A stretch of 64,000 nucleotides of DNA, taken from Periconia sp. R9002. Lineage: Eukaryota; Ascomycota; Dothideomycetes; Pleosporales; Periconiaceae. Positions 1 through 13,483 of this stretch are shown here, piece after piece. The stretch spans positions 434,001 through 498,000 of the forward strand of contig JAMAHW010000016.1 in assembly GCA_023627715.1 (NCBI GenBank), in the 5' to 3' direction. The number at the start of each line of letters is the position of its first letter. Position 1 is the first letter of the stretch. Below the pieces are notes generated by a model. That model had not been told where the DNA came from and ran no database searches. It was given only the letters and a program-made list of their open reading frames with translations. Both the position numbers and the translations under genes were made by a program.

Positions 1-1288
1 GCTATTGCTGAAACTGCAGAGTCGTATTGTCAAGAGCGCATGCTCCCCAGAGTACTCGGTAGCTAAATTTCTCGTTCGTTCCATCAACAACTGCTAAAAC
101 TCCCCGTAGATGCATATCGACATGAAGACTATGACCGAAAGATTTTGGAGGAAATGGGTGAATTGGGCTTTTTGGGCGCAACCATACAGGGCTACGGGTG
201 TGCAGGTGTCAGCAACGTAGCATCTGGTTTGATCACCAGAGCTGTAGAAAGGGTCGATTCAGGATACCGATCTGGGTATTCTGTTCAAAGTGCGCTTGCC
301 ATGGGTGGTATAGCAGATTTCGGAACGGCTGAGCTGAAAGAGAGACTTCTGCCAAACATGGCAAAGGGGAAGCTGTTGGGTGCATTTGGGCTTACTGAAC
401 CCAATCATGGATCAGACCCGGGTTCGATGGAGACGACCGCTAGGCCACATCCTTCTAAGAAAGGCTATTACATGCTTTCAGGGTCGAAGACTTGGATCAC
501 TAACTCGCCCATTGCCGATGTACTACTCGTATGGGCGAAACTCGAAAGTTCGGGCAAGATTCGCGGCTTCGTGGTAGAGCGTGATCAATGCCCGCCAGGC
601 ACATTGGAAACACCCGCCATCAAGAACAAGAATGGATTACGAGCTTCAATCACAGGCATGATTCACCTCGACGGATGCCCCGTCCCCGAGGAAAACATGT
701 TTCCTGACATAGAGGGCCTTCGTGGGCCTTTTAGTTGCTTGAATTCGGCTCGATACGGTATTGCCTGGGGAACGATGGGTGCTTTGGAGGATTGCATATC
801 AAGAGCAAGAACATATGCGATGGAAAGGAAGCAGTTTAAAGGCAACCCGATTGCGAAGTACCAACTTGTGCAGAAGAAATTGGCCGATGCGACCACTGAT
901 GCAGCATATGGCATTCTTGCTGCATATCAAGTGGGAAGGTTAAAGGACGAGGGCAAGGCTGCTCCGGAGATGATCTCTTTGATCAAAAGGCAGAACTGCG
1001 ATAGAGCTTTGATCAATGCGCGAGCGTACGTATACCTTTGGTTTTGAGTAAATCATGGTTCGTCGGTAACCCGAATATCCCCAGGCTACAAGAAGTTTTC
1101 GGTGGAAATGCGGTATCGGATGAATACGGCATCGGTAGGCATGTGGCGAATTTGTTTGTCACGCAAACGTACGAGGGCCAAAGCGATATACATGGTGAGT
1201 ACTCCCACGAAGTCGGCGGTGGCATTTGCTAATCGAAGAAGCCTTGATCCTAGGTAGAGCGATTACAGGCATTCAAGCGTTCTGCTGA
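1..1288 (+). CDS. Glutaryl-CoA dehydrogenase (acyl-CoA dehydrogenase family), 5' partial
   Basis: Oxidatively decarboxylates glutaryl-CoA to crotonyl-CoA using FAD, in lysine and tryptophan breakdown; mitochondrial in most eukaryotes. The gene enters from the left edge, so the N-terminus and any targeting peptide are missing; 376 residues are visible. Exons are 1-58, 110-1025, 1085-1194 and 1242-1288, all with GT-AG introns of 47-59 bp. Diagnostic segments are FGLTEPNHGSDPGSM (flavin/substrate region), SKTWITNSP, FGGNAVSDEYGIGRH and TYEGQSDIH, whose Glu matches the catalytic base, followed by ALILGRAITGIQAF, which is characteristic of this family rather than of short-chain acyl-CoA dehydrogenases. 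The last intron uses the AG at 1240-1241; that choice restores the conserved ALIL residues, whereas the next AG (1253-1254) would delete them. Confidence 0.93.
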
Positions 1289-1933
1289 GGCGGGTGAGAT
1301 GTCGGTCACAAGAGATGACAACGTGGTCCATCATGTGGGTAGGTAGATAGCTATGTAGTGTAGCTGCGGGAAGGACGAGGAAAAAGAAGGCGGTCGAAAG
1401 CAAAAGGCATGCATGTATATAGGTAAAAGTAGGTATGCATTTGGAGGTGCATGTAAGCAGATGGCTATTGGACAGACTGGAGAGCTTGGGTACATGTTCT
1501 GGTACAGAGATGATACATACGAGGCGCGCTGGCCGGGCTGCTTGCTCCCTATTACTTCAGTTGTAGGTAGGTAGTAGGTATGCAGGCTCTGGACGCAACG
1601 CAAAGACATGTATGAATAATCAAAAGGCCCTTGAGGGCATCATGTACGTGAAAAGTATAACAGTGGTAGCTATTGGTGGTGGTGTGTGGTGATGGTGGTG
1701 GCGCCTGGTTGGACTATTTTTGCTGGAAGGGTCGGGCTTGGAAGGCGCGGAAGGCGCTAGTTGACTCTCTTACCTCTTGCTCTCCACCCTCTGCTCCCTG
1801 CCCGCCTGCCTTGCCCTGCCTCTTCAACTCTGCTCCGTCTTCAACCCGCTCACCACACCTCATCACTCAACACCAACCCACAACACTCACTCTACAACAC
1901 ACATCATACACCCATACACACGCAACCTGCGCC
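1289..1933. other. Intergenic: dehydrogenase 3' end and UBC4-type promoter
   Basis: No gene seen. The first part is the 3' flank of the dehydrogenase gene. A purine-rich GGTGGT-type stretch lies near 1673-1705, and a strongly pyrimidine-rich leader (about 1765-1930) runs up to the E2 start codon, typical of a filamentous-fungal core promoter/5' UTR. Open frames here are low-complexity by-products of the CT-rich DNA. Confidence 0.6.
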
Positions 1934-2791
<858 letters not shown>

Positions 2792-3510
2792 ATCTGAAAT
2801 TGTTGGCGCCGAGCTCGAACAAGTCTACTGGACACAGTTCCTGGTCGGTGCATGAGCGTGGATATACATTTATATACTGCATGGTGGACAAAATGGAGCA
2901 GAACTGAACAGAAGGGACCTCTTGCTTTGTTTCGGCGTCTGCAGCTGAAGGTTAAGTGCATGATGTCCTTCATTGGCGGAAGTTCACAGTGTCTTTCTGG
3001 ACATGGCACTTCTTTCTGAACGATACACCTTCTTCACCTCTCTTTCTTTGTCCTCGGTTCACTATGCATGTCAGGGTTATTGTTTCATAGGCGTGCAACG
3101 GGTCCTGAATGACATTTAGACATATTCACCTTCCTCTGGTCACAGACTCTACTATTGAAGTGAGATACTATTCTTTGGCGGGACTATCCCCTTCATGTGC
3201 ATTCCCCCCAGACTTGCTTCCAAAACACGCGAGCACTAAAAAAGCGCAGCACGGTGCACATCATTGACATGACACATACACCTATTTTATTGTTAAACGT
3301 GACATTACATGAAGAATCTATTGTACACATTACTGTTAAACTGCCTCTTAACGTGCCTTCCACAGACTTTTAAGGTATGATCCAGACTTTGATTCCTTCT
3401 AACAGGTATTCCTAGGGTGTGGCAAACCCAGTAATGAATCTACGGGCACCAAACACCGAATGCACTATACAATGGGGTTCATAAGGGGCAGTGGCTTCTA
3501 TTTGAGCATT
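2792..3510. other. Intergenic between convergent genes
   Basis: Shared 3' flank of the E2 gene (+) and the nucleotidyltransferase gene (-). I see no conserved frame, RNA gene or repeat; presumably 3' UTRs and polyadenylation signals. Confidence 0.55.
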
Positions 3511-5041
3511 CTACCTCTTGAGCCCCTTTATTTGTCTTGCAGCAGACGCAAATTGACCTGAAACGTCGTCCAATACCTTGAGCCCTTGGTACCTGAGTTT
3601 TTCTCGATGACGCAACTCCAATTGATCAACGTTCCCAACCATATCCTTCAGGAAGCTGCTTGTTTGTTCCTGTGGTGGTAGCTCACGGATGAGTTGTTCC
3701 CGGAGAGCCCGCAGCGTTACTATCACATGTTTGATACAGAAAGCTTTACGTCCCAGATCGTTGGTTTCGTCTGCAGGGTCCCGTAGGCAGAGCATCCACG
3801 GCGGAAGTTGCTTCTGCTTACCAGCCTAAAATGAACATTAGTGTACGTTTGAAGCCATACGGGAAGGCAAACGAACTTGTATCTTGGCTCGGGTTTCATC
3901 GGTCATCACGGGAACCTCGACTTTGTTGAACTGCACAGGCGGTTCGATGGACACCCCTTGTGTGAGGTCGGCTTTGGACCAAAAGTCAAGAAATGACATT
4001 AATGTACCGGCGGCATCGTCCACGTGGGTGGGTTCGCGCTTCGTGTGCCTCAGGGCAGCTACAATCATCATGAAGATGGGGTATGAACCTATACCACCTC
4101 GATATACCTCTGTAAGCCCTCGGACATGTAGAATGGTCTTCACCAAGAAGAATACTGGGCGAAGATGTGTAAACTCCTTCATATATGCCTGCATTAGATC
4201 TCTAGATTTGGATGTGTCATTGGCACACACGATTTGTACAGCAAGACCAGTATTCTTGTCCATCATGTGAATAAGAGGATATCGAGCGTGTCGAATATGA
4301 GGGCCGATATAGTTCTTATTTGGTTTCAGTCCACGTATCAGGATCGTCTGGAGCATGTTTCGTAGCTTCTCTCTTTCGATTGGATCGGGAGGCAGATCTG
4401 GCTTGGAGGCTTCTGTGTCTTTGCGCCTCACAAGACGAAGGTCGATATCGGAGAGCGGTAGCGCTAAACCGGTCCGTTCAGATCCAAACACTTCGAGTTG
4501 ATAACCAGCCATAAGCTCGCGGAGATGATTGCGTATTTGTTCTACTAGGCTTTTACGAGCAATTGCTTCTCGTCTTTCGGGCTTCGCATACTCGTAGAAT
4601 TTTGCGATTTCGAGGGATAGCCTGTATATATATGTATGGTTAGCATGGATAGAATAACGGTAACGGGATAAGAAAAGTGAGCATCTACTTCTCGCGGACG
4701 TCTGATACCTTGTCCAAACCAACGCACCAGGGCATCGTCTTCTTTCTAACTTCCTTGGAACGCCTGGGATGTACATAAAGGCCTTCGTAGTCTTGAGACT
4801 CATTAAATGCGTGAAGGGCTATTCCCAACGCATCATCTGTAGGTGGCGGCGGCCGTGGTGTATCCGCGGCGGGTTGTTTGTCGCTGGTAGCATCTTGTGG
4901 AGCTGGGTTCGCGACTGTTTCTGACGCGGTGGACAAGAATCGCGGCCGATGAATCTGATGGCATGGAAGGATGAATTGATTGAGTAGAGCAAGCGCAGGC
5001 TTGAAGCGATTGTGGGACCGGCATATGAGATGCGGCTTCAT
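3511..5041 (-). CDS. Non-canonical poly(A) polymerase / terminal nucleotidyltransferase, probably mitochondrial
   Basis: Predicted to add nucleotides to RNA 3' ends. Exons 5041-4689, 4621-3877 and 3825-3511 give 470 aa. The catalytic domain carries FGSERTGLALPLSDIDLRL, the GS...DxD motif of the Pol-beta-like nucleotidyltransferase fold. It is followed by a PAP-associated region with RGGIGSYPIFMMIV and a C-terminal LCLRDPADETNDLGRKAF, the typical RDP.....DLG nucleotide-base recognition element of Trf4/Cid1-like enzymes. The first ~45 residues are rich in Arg, Ser, Ala and hydrophobics and contain RPRFLSTASETV, resembling a mitochondrial presequence. Exon 1 joins exon 2 as KVSDVREK|LSLEIAKF, which keeps a continuous helix. 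The family assignment is firm; mitochondrial location and the RNA substrate are inference. Confidence 0.85.
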
Positions 5042-6027
5042 GAGAGGCTGTCGGTGTAGACAGTCGCGGGCGTGGAGTTGGTGTTGGAAGCGATGGAATG
5101 TACATCAATCTACACGTGTGTTGTGGTGTTCCAAAAGAAAAGTGCGCACAGACCGCTGGACGTTTCTCGGTGCACAGTGCATGCATATGTATGGTAATTA
5201 TAGCACTGCAAACGCTCATCGCATCTTCCATGAGGATTTGGGTCCAAGCAATGTCACGGTAACTTGAAATGCATTACGTGCAGTCTCGTGAGCATGGAAT
5301 CGCATCAATACTTGCACTCATGGTGAATGGGGATCGTTTTGCTGCGCTTGAGACGCAGCCCTCGGAAGCGATGGGGAAATGTGCCATGACGTAAGGATGC
5401 TATACCCCAAAAACACTGCACAAGAACAAACGAGAATAATAGTGGAGTCATGTTGAGACAGGAACATCCAATTCACTAACAAAATGCATCGAATTCCTGC
5501 TGTGTGCATTTTTCACACGTGGCCCGAGCTTTCCCATGTTGCAACACAGTGGGATGTTGAACGGCCTGCCCGCCAACCTCGCTCCACTTACTTCTACCTC
5601 TACTGCTTGCTACCTCTCCCCAACTTTCCACCTTCATCTTCTCCTCCGAGCGGCCAGCTCGTTCCTCAACTTGAACCTGCGTACCTACGTGGTCATGTCT
5701 CAAATCTACATCTAATCTTTCGATTCAAACGCATTGCACCACCCACCATTTCAAGCTTTTTGTGTGCATATCAGAAGGTATAAGCTTCTTCATAGCTCTT
5801 TCTTCTTCTCCCACTCCCCCTCGCCATTACCTCACCTCACCCCACCTATCCACCGGTTGGCCTCGACAGACAGACTTGATCTGTCTTTGTCCGCCTGGCG
5901 GTCCCCACATCTTCATCTCCTAAATTGCTTTCCTCTTCCCTTTGCCCTCTTCCCCGCCATACCCTCCTACTAACCCACACCTACACTACCAGTATACGGC
6001 ACTTCATCCTTATTTCATCCTCAAACC
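5042..6027. other. Bidirectional intergenic region, PAP-like / TPS2
   Basis: Separates two divergent genes. The half near TPS2 (about 5560-6027) is a long pyrimidine-rich tract, presumably core promoter and leader; it contains a CCCCCT stretch near 5815-5821, which would suit stress-responsive zinc-finger regulators but is expected by chance in such DNA. Open frames here look like low-complexity artefacts. Confidence 0.5.
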
Positions 6028-8998
6028 ATGGCACCTCCTACACGCCCATCCCATGACTCTCCCGAGCCTGTCGAGTCCTCTGACCACCCTGCTCTACAGC
6101 CCTCCGTTACAGCTGTGCCCGTCACACCAGGCGTTCATCTTGGAGGGAACTCTGCCTACGTTGACCCGTCTGACGGAAAACAAGACACCAAGCTTCCCTT
6201 CGACCCCGATAAGACCACCCCAGGTCCTTCTTGGAGCGCAAACTCTTACTTCACAACCAAGGAAGACGGTCAAGTAAACTCGCCTACCAAAGCCGCAGCT
6301 GGCGCAAAGACAGGTGAGGAGCTGCTCAGGAGATTTAGCTTGGCCAAGGAACTTTCTTCCGAGGAGAATCTAGCAGACGTTGATCCCCAGGCCGCACACC
6401 CCAATCTGAACCTCAGTGGGCGCGTCATTAGCGCCACTTTCGCCATTCCCTATGAAGTGGGATATTCCAAAGGCAATGAATGGCAACTAAATCCGCGCCA
6501 TGGAACATCTGCTCTGTTTGATTCTTTCTCCTACCTGGCATCTTCTGCGTCGCCCTGGAATCACACATTGATCGGTTGGACGGGCGAGATTAAAGATCTG
6601 GCTGCTACTATCGGACCAGGCGGAGCTGTTGTTGCGAAGCCGATCAACAAGGCTTCTGCTCCAGTCCCAGTGGATGGCAAAACCCCGCCGCAGAATGTGT
6701 TGGATGATACCATTCGAATCGACCGTGAAGACAGGGATCGTCTGGAGAGACAGCTTGAGCGCGACCATGGAGGTAAAATTATTCCAGTGTGGCTGGCTGA
6801 CGAATGGGACGAAAAGAACGATGTTGCCATCCTCAAGGAACAGAAGCGGTGGCGCAAGTATGCAGAGCATGAACTTTACACCATCTTCCACTACAAGCAG
6901 AACGAACCGCAAGACGGCCGCGAAGCTCGGAACGCTTGGGTGGATTACTATCGTCTGAACAAGATCTTTGCCGATCGGATTGTGGAGCAATACAAGCCCG
7001 GCGACATTATCCTTGTGCACGATTTCTACTTGCTTCTTCTTCCCAATCTATTAAGACAGCGATTGCCCAACGTCTATGTCGGTTTCTTCCTCCACGTACC
7101 CTTCCCCAGCAGCGAGTTCTACCGTTGCTTGAGTCGAAGAAAGGAGATTCTCGAAGGTGTGTTGGGCGCCAACATGATTGGTTTCCAATCTTATAGTTAT
7201 TCGCGTCACTTTTCCTCGTGCTGCACTCGGATCCTTGGTTTTGACTCTTCCTCTGCGGGTGTTGATGCATATGGCGCGCATGTCGCTGTCGACGTTTTCC
7301 CCATCGGTATCAACGCTTCTGCTACACAGCGCCAGGCATTTAGTGACCCCATCATTGAGGAGAAATTGCAGGGCATTCGTGCCTTGTACCCCAATACGAG
7401 AATTATCATCGGCCGTGATCGCCTGGATTCTGCTCGTGGGGTAGCACAAAAACTTCAAGCGTTTGAAGTCTTTCTCGAAAAGTACCCACAGCGGCGCGGC
7501 AAAGTCGTTCTGGTACAAGTGACAAGTCCAAGCAGCGTCCAAGTCAGCAAGAACGCCGATGAGGATGAAAAGATGCGAAACAAAACATCGGAGATCGTTT
7601 CTAGAATCAACGGCACCTATGGCTCGCTCAGCTTCGTCCCAGTAAAGCACATTCCTCAATATCTCCACAAGGACGAATATTTCGCTCTTTTGCGACTAGC
7701 CGATGTTGCACTGATTACCAGTGTTCGTGATGGAATGAACACTACCAGTCTTGAATATGTCGTCTGCCAGAAGGACAACCATGGACCCCTGATCTTGTCC
7801 GAATTTTCGGGCACAGCTGGCTCACTAAGCGGTGCCATTCACATCAACCCATGGGATATGAACGGTGTAGCTGAGGCAATCAACCAAGCATTGGACATGT
7901 CACCGGAGCAGCGGATGAAGCAGCACGAAAAAATCTACAAGCATGTAATCGAGAACAACGTGCAAGCTTGGACCAACAATTTCATTAAGAGACTCTTGAC
8001 AAACCTGTCCTCATTCGACCAGTCTTTTGCAACACCTGTACTAGACCAAGCCAGATTACTTCAACAGTACCGTCAAGCAAAGAAGCGGGTGTTCATGTTC
8101 GATTATGACGGCACTTTGACGCCGATTGTCAAGGATCCTCAGCAGGCCATTCCTTCAGACCGAGTCATTCGCACTCTCAAGACTCTTGCGTCTGACCCAA
8201 ATAACTCGGTATGGATTATCAGCGGAAGAGACCAAGCATTCTTGGACGAGTGGATGGGACACATTTCCGAGCTGGGGCTCAGCGCAGAGCATGGCAGCTT
8301 TATGCGTCACCCAAGAACTGAACACTGGGAAAATCTTGCCGAGAAAACAGACATGAACTGGCAATCCGAGGTCATGGAAGTATTCCAGTATTACACGGAT
8401 CGGACTCAAGGTAAGTTGTTCGATATAGGGTGTTTGGTGAAGCTAATCAGGAAATAGGATCCTTTATCGAGCGCAAGAAGATTGCTTTGACATGGCACTA
8501 CCGACGAGCGGACCCCGATTATGGCGCATTCCAAGCGCGGGAATGCCAGAAGCACCTGGAGAGGACTGTGGGCAAGAAGTACGATGTAGAGGTAATGACG
8601 GGAAAAGCCAACCTCGAGGTGCGACCACGGTTCGTCAATAAGGGCGAGATTGCCAAAAGGCTGGTAGCAGCATACGGCGACGAGCCGCCTCAATTTGTCC
8701 TCTGTCTTGGAGATGATTTCACGGATGAAGGTAATGAGTTCATGATTGCAAATGGGGGGGAATATGACGGCTAACAAAAACAACAGACATGTTCCGATCT
8801 TTGCGGCAGTCCAAACTACCTACGGACCACGTCTTTTCTGTAACGGTGGGAGCGAGCTCCAAGCAGACGCTGGCCAGCTGGCACCTTCTGGACCCCAGTG
8901 ATGTGATTTTCACCATATCGCTGTTGAACGGCTCTGCCGATGCAGGTAGCGTTGGAGCGGCGGCAGTTGAAGGTTCGGCTCCCGAGGCAAGGATGTGA
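6028..8998 (+). CDS. TPS2: Trehalose-6-phosphate phosphatase (Tps2-type, with synthase-like domain)
   Basis: Dephosphorylates trehalose-6-phosphate to trehalose within the trehalose synthase complex; important for heat and desiccation tolerance. Exons 6028-8410, 8458-8730 and 8787-8998 encode 955 aa. A ~130-residue Ser/Pro-rich N-terminus precedes a GT20 glycosyltransferase domain (for example VHDFYLLLLPNLLRQRLPN, ITSVRDGMNTTSLEYVVCQ, LILSEFSGTAGSLSGA). From about residue 685 there is a HAD-type phosphatase domain: FMFDYDGTLTPIV (nucleophile Asp in DxDGT), VWIISGRD and LCLGDDFTDE. That phosphatase domain with an intact DYDGT motif separates it from the pure synthase Tps1 and favours Tps2 over the regulatory Tsl1/Tps3 subunits. 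Intron 2 splits the codon after DDFTDE. The start is CAAACCATGG. Confidence 0.93.
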
Positions 8999-9843
8999 GG
9001 ATTCCAAGCATTGTTAGCAGGCCTGGAAGGGGGAGTCGGCATGCATGTATGTACCATGTACCGGTTGCAGCGCAAGCACTCTTTGGATTAGAGGAGTAGG
9101 GAACATAGTAGCTAGAGCACAATACAGCGCAGGTAATGATGGCCGGGGTTATAAGAGGTACCTAACTAGTTTTAGCCATGATGGCTTTTATTGACGCCAA
9201 GCCGAAATTAGCATTAGCCCCACTCCCCACGTGCACAGATGCACGAGGATACATGCATGTAATGTACCTACCCATCCTTCTAAGGCGATGAATGTCCACA
9301 TGGCACATGTAGGTACTTGGTGTAGGTAAGTACTAAGTACATAGTTATTCCCCCTGGCGCACTTGTGGGCGATGGGCCGATACGTTTGAGAAACCAAGGG
9401 TCATGTATTATTCATCAAGCACTCGTGAGTCGTGCAACAGCGTTTCAGTCGGTAAATCACCATAACCCGAACAACCCCCTGCAATTGCTCTAGCCTCTGG
9501 CCGATTCCAGTTCTTTCGCAGTGGGGACTAGCTAGGACAGGAGTCGAGACTGGCTTTCTTCTCGTACCTGCCCGTTCCTCACCTTCCCTTCTTCCTCAAC
9601 CCTCCACCCTCGCTGCCAACCTGTTCGCCAACGCCTGCTGCTATTTACCATCGCTTTCATTCCCCATTGCCGACTGCTATTGCGCCTCTTTCGCCTGAGC
9701 CACGCCAAGATATCCATACCCGCCATCTGGAGCTGTTTGTGCTTCAGACCGACAGCCCCGAAGAACCCCCTCCACATATATAACTTATACTTTCGCGCTA
9801 CCCCACGGCCGACCAAAATATTCATATCCCCCACGCATTCAAG
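8999..9843. other. Intergenic, TPS2 3' flank and small-gene promoter
   Basis: No gene seen. It contains scattered TACCTA/GTACAT motifs common in these intergenic regions, and a CT-rich stretch (about 9555-9680) before the next start codon. Confidence 0.5.
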
Positions 9844-10151
9844 ATGGGATTCTTCGACAAAGTTCAGGCCAGTATGTCACACTGCTCGCCCTATGCGCAC
9901 AATACAGTTTGTTCCTGCATTGCTAACCCTGTCATGCAGAGCTGGAATTGTACCGTTTGGAACAGCGCTACACCCGACGAGAAAAGCGCACCACCTTCTT
10001 CAGCGATGCTCAGTACGTCGATGGCGAGTACGTCTTCGCTTCATCACCTACCACTTCTACCAAAACCTCGTCGACGGCCAGTACCGGCAACAGACGCCTA
10101 AGCAAAATGCCCACCGTCAGGATACGAGCACTGGGTAGTAGCCGCAACTAG
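9844..10151 (+). CDS. Small conserved-looking fungal protein of unknown function (79 aa)
   Basis: Two exons, 9844-9871 and 9940-10151, joined through a GTATGT...GCAG intron of 68 bp. The product begins MGFFDKVQAKLELYRLEQRY, continues TRREKRTTFFSDAQYVDGEY and ends in a Ser/Thr-rich tail with RNRR-like basic residues. The N-terminal half is charged and probably helical. I recall similar short proteins with this opening from other filamentous ascomycetes, but their function is not known to me. No signal peptide or membrane segment is seen. The splice restores a continuous frame, and the start context (TCAAGATGGG) is acceptable. Confidence 0.7.
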
Positions 10152-11026
10152 GGGCTTTCTCTTCTCCGCATCATGCAAGAAGAGACTGCAGATCCTACTA
10201 AAACTCATCCAAAAAAAGAAGCGGCAAGAGACGGCCTGTGAGGGGGGCTATTACGACCAAACTCAAATATACGGCATGGAAAATGAGAAACCAATACCTC
10301 TATCTGGATGTTTATCAACGGCCCACGCCATGGAAATGTCGCTTTCTCGCGGCGTAGAACGCAACCTGAGTTGAAGCGCGTCCGGCCTATGGTTAGAGTC
10401 GGGAAAGGCGCAACTGGAACTCGGTCCGATGGTGTCCAGTACTCAAATGAACGACTTGACGGACTTGAAAGCCTACACTCTGTCTCAATTGCAAAGCTGG
10501 CTAAGGCATTATGACTACCCTTCCGCACTATTTCATTCACGGCTTAACGCTCACTACATACACTACACTATACTTCACCATTTCCTTGTCTATCACATTT
10601 GTTGCCGCCGTCGCAATGTCCATCATGTTATTTCCTTTTATATTTCATCAAAATACCCTTTTTCAGCTCTATGCAGCATTGAACATCGACATCGTCGACG
10701 CCATGTAGACTTTGCATCGGAATACATGAGGCTACACATCTTAGCAATAGATTTTATTCAAGTCCACACGCATTGGCAATTTATACCGTGAGCAAATTTC
10801 GTTTCCAAATATGGTGCATGTATGTGCTACCTACCTGTGTACATTCTGCTCGTAGAATTATACCTATGTGATGTTCGAATAAATGAATTCGTCTCGCTTG
10901 AACCGCAGTGTGATAAGCGTTCGAAGGAATCAAGCGTCTGACGAGTATCGGAACGTCCCGAACGCACGGACTTTGGTGATGCCCGATGATCTTGGAACCA
11001 CAGCCTTCCAAATCGAAACCTGTACA
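10152..11026. other. Intergenic, small gene 3' flank / GatB promoter
   Basis: No gene supported. An open frame in phase with GatB extends upstream to an in-frame ATG at 10883, so the GatB start could be 48 codons earlier than annotated. Confidence 0.5.
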
Positions 11027-13036
11027 ATGATGCCATCTACCGCCCGCGGAGTTTTTGCTGCTGCATCAATACGACCTTTTACTCATCCCTCATTCTGGAA
11101 ATATACAAATCTTTCATCATTGATTAGAGGAAAAGTTTATGAGCGACATTTTTCTCGGCTCCTTCACACCTCACGTGAATCGTTGAAAGATGATACCCCC
11201 TTCCGCAAAGCTCTCAAAGACGCCGCAAAGAAGGACAAAAGGGAGAAAAAGGAGTATTTGAATGACCCGAATCATTCAGCCAAGCGTCAAGTTTCCCGTG
11301 TAGATAATTGGGAGCTGACAGTAGGCATTGAGATTCATGCCGAGCTCAACACAATTCAGAAGCTCTTCTCTGGCGCTGCCACTTCAGTCAATCAATCGCC
11401 TAATACCCATGTTGCTCTTTTCGATGTGGCCTTTCCTGGGAGTCAACCTCATTTCCAAACGCAAACCATCATTCCGGCTCTACGTGCGGCTTTAGCTCTG
11501 AACTGTAACATACAGTACCGAAGCAGTTTCGATCGGAAACATTATTTTTATCAAGATCAGCCAACCGGCTATCAAATCACCCAATACTACGGTGAGACCA
11601 ATTTTCCTTATACCTCTCAGGGCACACGAGACCTGTTCCTGACATCCGTTCAGAACCTTTCGCCAGAGATGGGTTTATCACCTTATATCCTCACGATTTC
11701 CCCCCTGGGAGTGCAGCTCCCACTGGGCCGGTAACCATAGGCATCAAACAAGTCCAAATGGAACAGGATACTGCCAAGACTATTCAGCAACCACCTTCTA
11801 CTCACCTACTTGATTTCAACCGCGTTTCACATCCACTTATAGAAATCATTACTTTGCCACAAATCCATGATCCCGTAACAGCAGCCGTGTGCGTGAAAAA
11901 GATACAAGCTATTTTGAAGGCGGTAAATGCTGCCACTGCGGGTATGGAGTTGGGTGGTCTTCGCGCGGATGTCAATGTTTCGATTCGTCCGAGGCACAAA
12001 CAGCTTACCGGATCCCAACACTCCTATTCTGGTGTTACGGGTCTCGGCCAACGGACGGAAATAAAAAATTTAGCGAGCCTCAAAGCGGTCGAGGACGCCA
12101 TCATAGCGGAACGAGACAGGCAGATTGAGTTGTTAGAAGGTGGGGGTGTGGTGGAGGGTGAAACAAGAGGATGGACGCTGGGCAACAAGTCTACCAAGCG
12201 GCTACGTGGGAAAGAAGGCGAGATTGACTATCGATATATGCCCGATCCTGACATTCCACCGATATTTGTTGACCCTGTAATGCTGTGTTCCCCTTTACGG
12301 ATGGCTACATACTGATTATCAACAGGAACTCGTTGACCACTTGCGAAGCACTTTACCACGGCTCTCTGACGAAAGTGTTCATATACTGACTAACGGCGAT
12401 CAATATAACCTTACCCCCAAAGATACGAATACCCTTCTTGCGCTTGATGATGGAGAGCGTCTTGATTACTATTATGATGTCGTAGAGCGCCTGCGCGCTA
12501 TTTTCGCGGCTGAGCCCACAATCGACGCTCGCATTGGTAGAGCCGCCGGAAATTGGTATGGATCCTTTACCCTGCGTCCCTTGGACGACTCTCTTGCGAG
12601 CATTCCACTGATTCATACAAGGGTTCTGATGGAACTTGGGGGTCTGGTGAGAAACGAAGAATGGTCTTCGACACGAGTACCCTCAGACCAACTTGCTTCG
12701 ATTATATCACACGTGTTGCGTAAGACCATCACAAGTCGAACAGCCAAAACGATTCTTTTGATGAAGTACGAGGGCGACCAGCGACCTGTCGATCAAATCA
12801 TTGCGGATGAGAACATGCTATTACGTCCCCTCTCGCATCAGGAATATGAAAAGCTTGCGAAGGCATTGCTGGAGGAAAAAGCAGATATGGTTCGGGACAT
12901 TGTAGAAAAGAAACAGTTCAAAAAGGTCAAATGGTTTGTAGGACAGATGATGGCGAGGAGTGCAGAGGGCACCGTTGAGGCGGACAAGGCGGAAGCGGTC
13001 TTGCTGGATTTGCTGGCTCTACCTCGTGAGAACTGA
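11027..13036 (+). CDS. PET112: Mitochondrial glutamyl-tRNA(Gln) amidotransferase subunit B (GatB/Pet112)
   Basis: Subunit of the GatCAB/GatFAB complex that converts Glu-tRNA(Gln) to Gln-tRNA(Gln) in mitochondria. Exons 11027-11591, 11654-12276 and 12326-13036 encode 632 aa. The leader ([18 protein letters not shown] and following Arg/Ser residues) is presequence-like. The catalytic GatB_N domain shows [56 protein letters not shown] and [15 protein letters not shown], then [13 protein letters not shown] and [12 protein letters not shown]. The C-terminal part is the GatB/YqeY tRNA-binding domain ending [17 protein letters not shown]. Intron 1 was set so that QYY joins EPFARDG, which is conserved. 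The start could be the in-frame ATG at 10883; 11027 gives the more typical presequence. Confidence 0.93.
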
Positions 13037-13483
13037 TATGGCCGATGCGTTCTGGAGTGTAAGATATGGTTGATATTATAGCATGTGCTAATCTCATGTA
13101 CTATCATAACGGTTGATTTTCAGCCACCAGTACCTTCCTTTATGGTGTTTAATGTGGTTGACAACGAAATGCCAAACGAGGAAATGTCTACAAGCGTAGT
13201 ACTTCATATGATGAGTAAGGATGAAGGACAGAGTATTAGGTAATGAAATGGGTTTCTACTATCTGCTATCACGTCGAGGCCTTTTTTTTCTGGCCACCTC
13301 ATTCGATTCTACAAAAATCTTTCCAAGTACTCATGAACCATACCGCTATGCAATACAACTAGTTTTTTCTCAAAAAGTGTTCATTATTCAACCCCAGTAG
13401 GGAGTTCTCAGCCCTACAAATGTTGAACTCAAACCGCCATCTGTGTCTTCCTTCTTCCGTTGACCAGCAAGCTGTAGATGAGA
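13037..13483. other. Intergenic between convergent GatB and SFB3-type genes
   Basis: Convergent 3' flanks; nothing else recognised. Confidence 0.5.
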
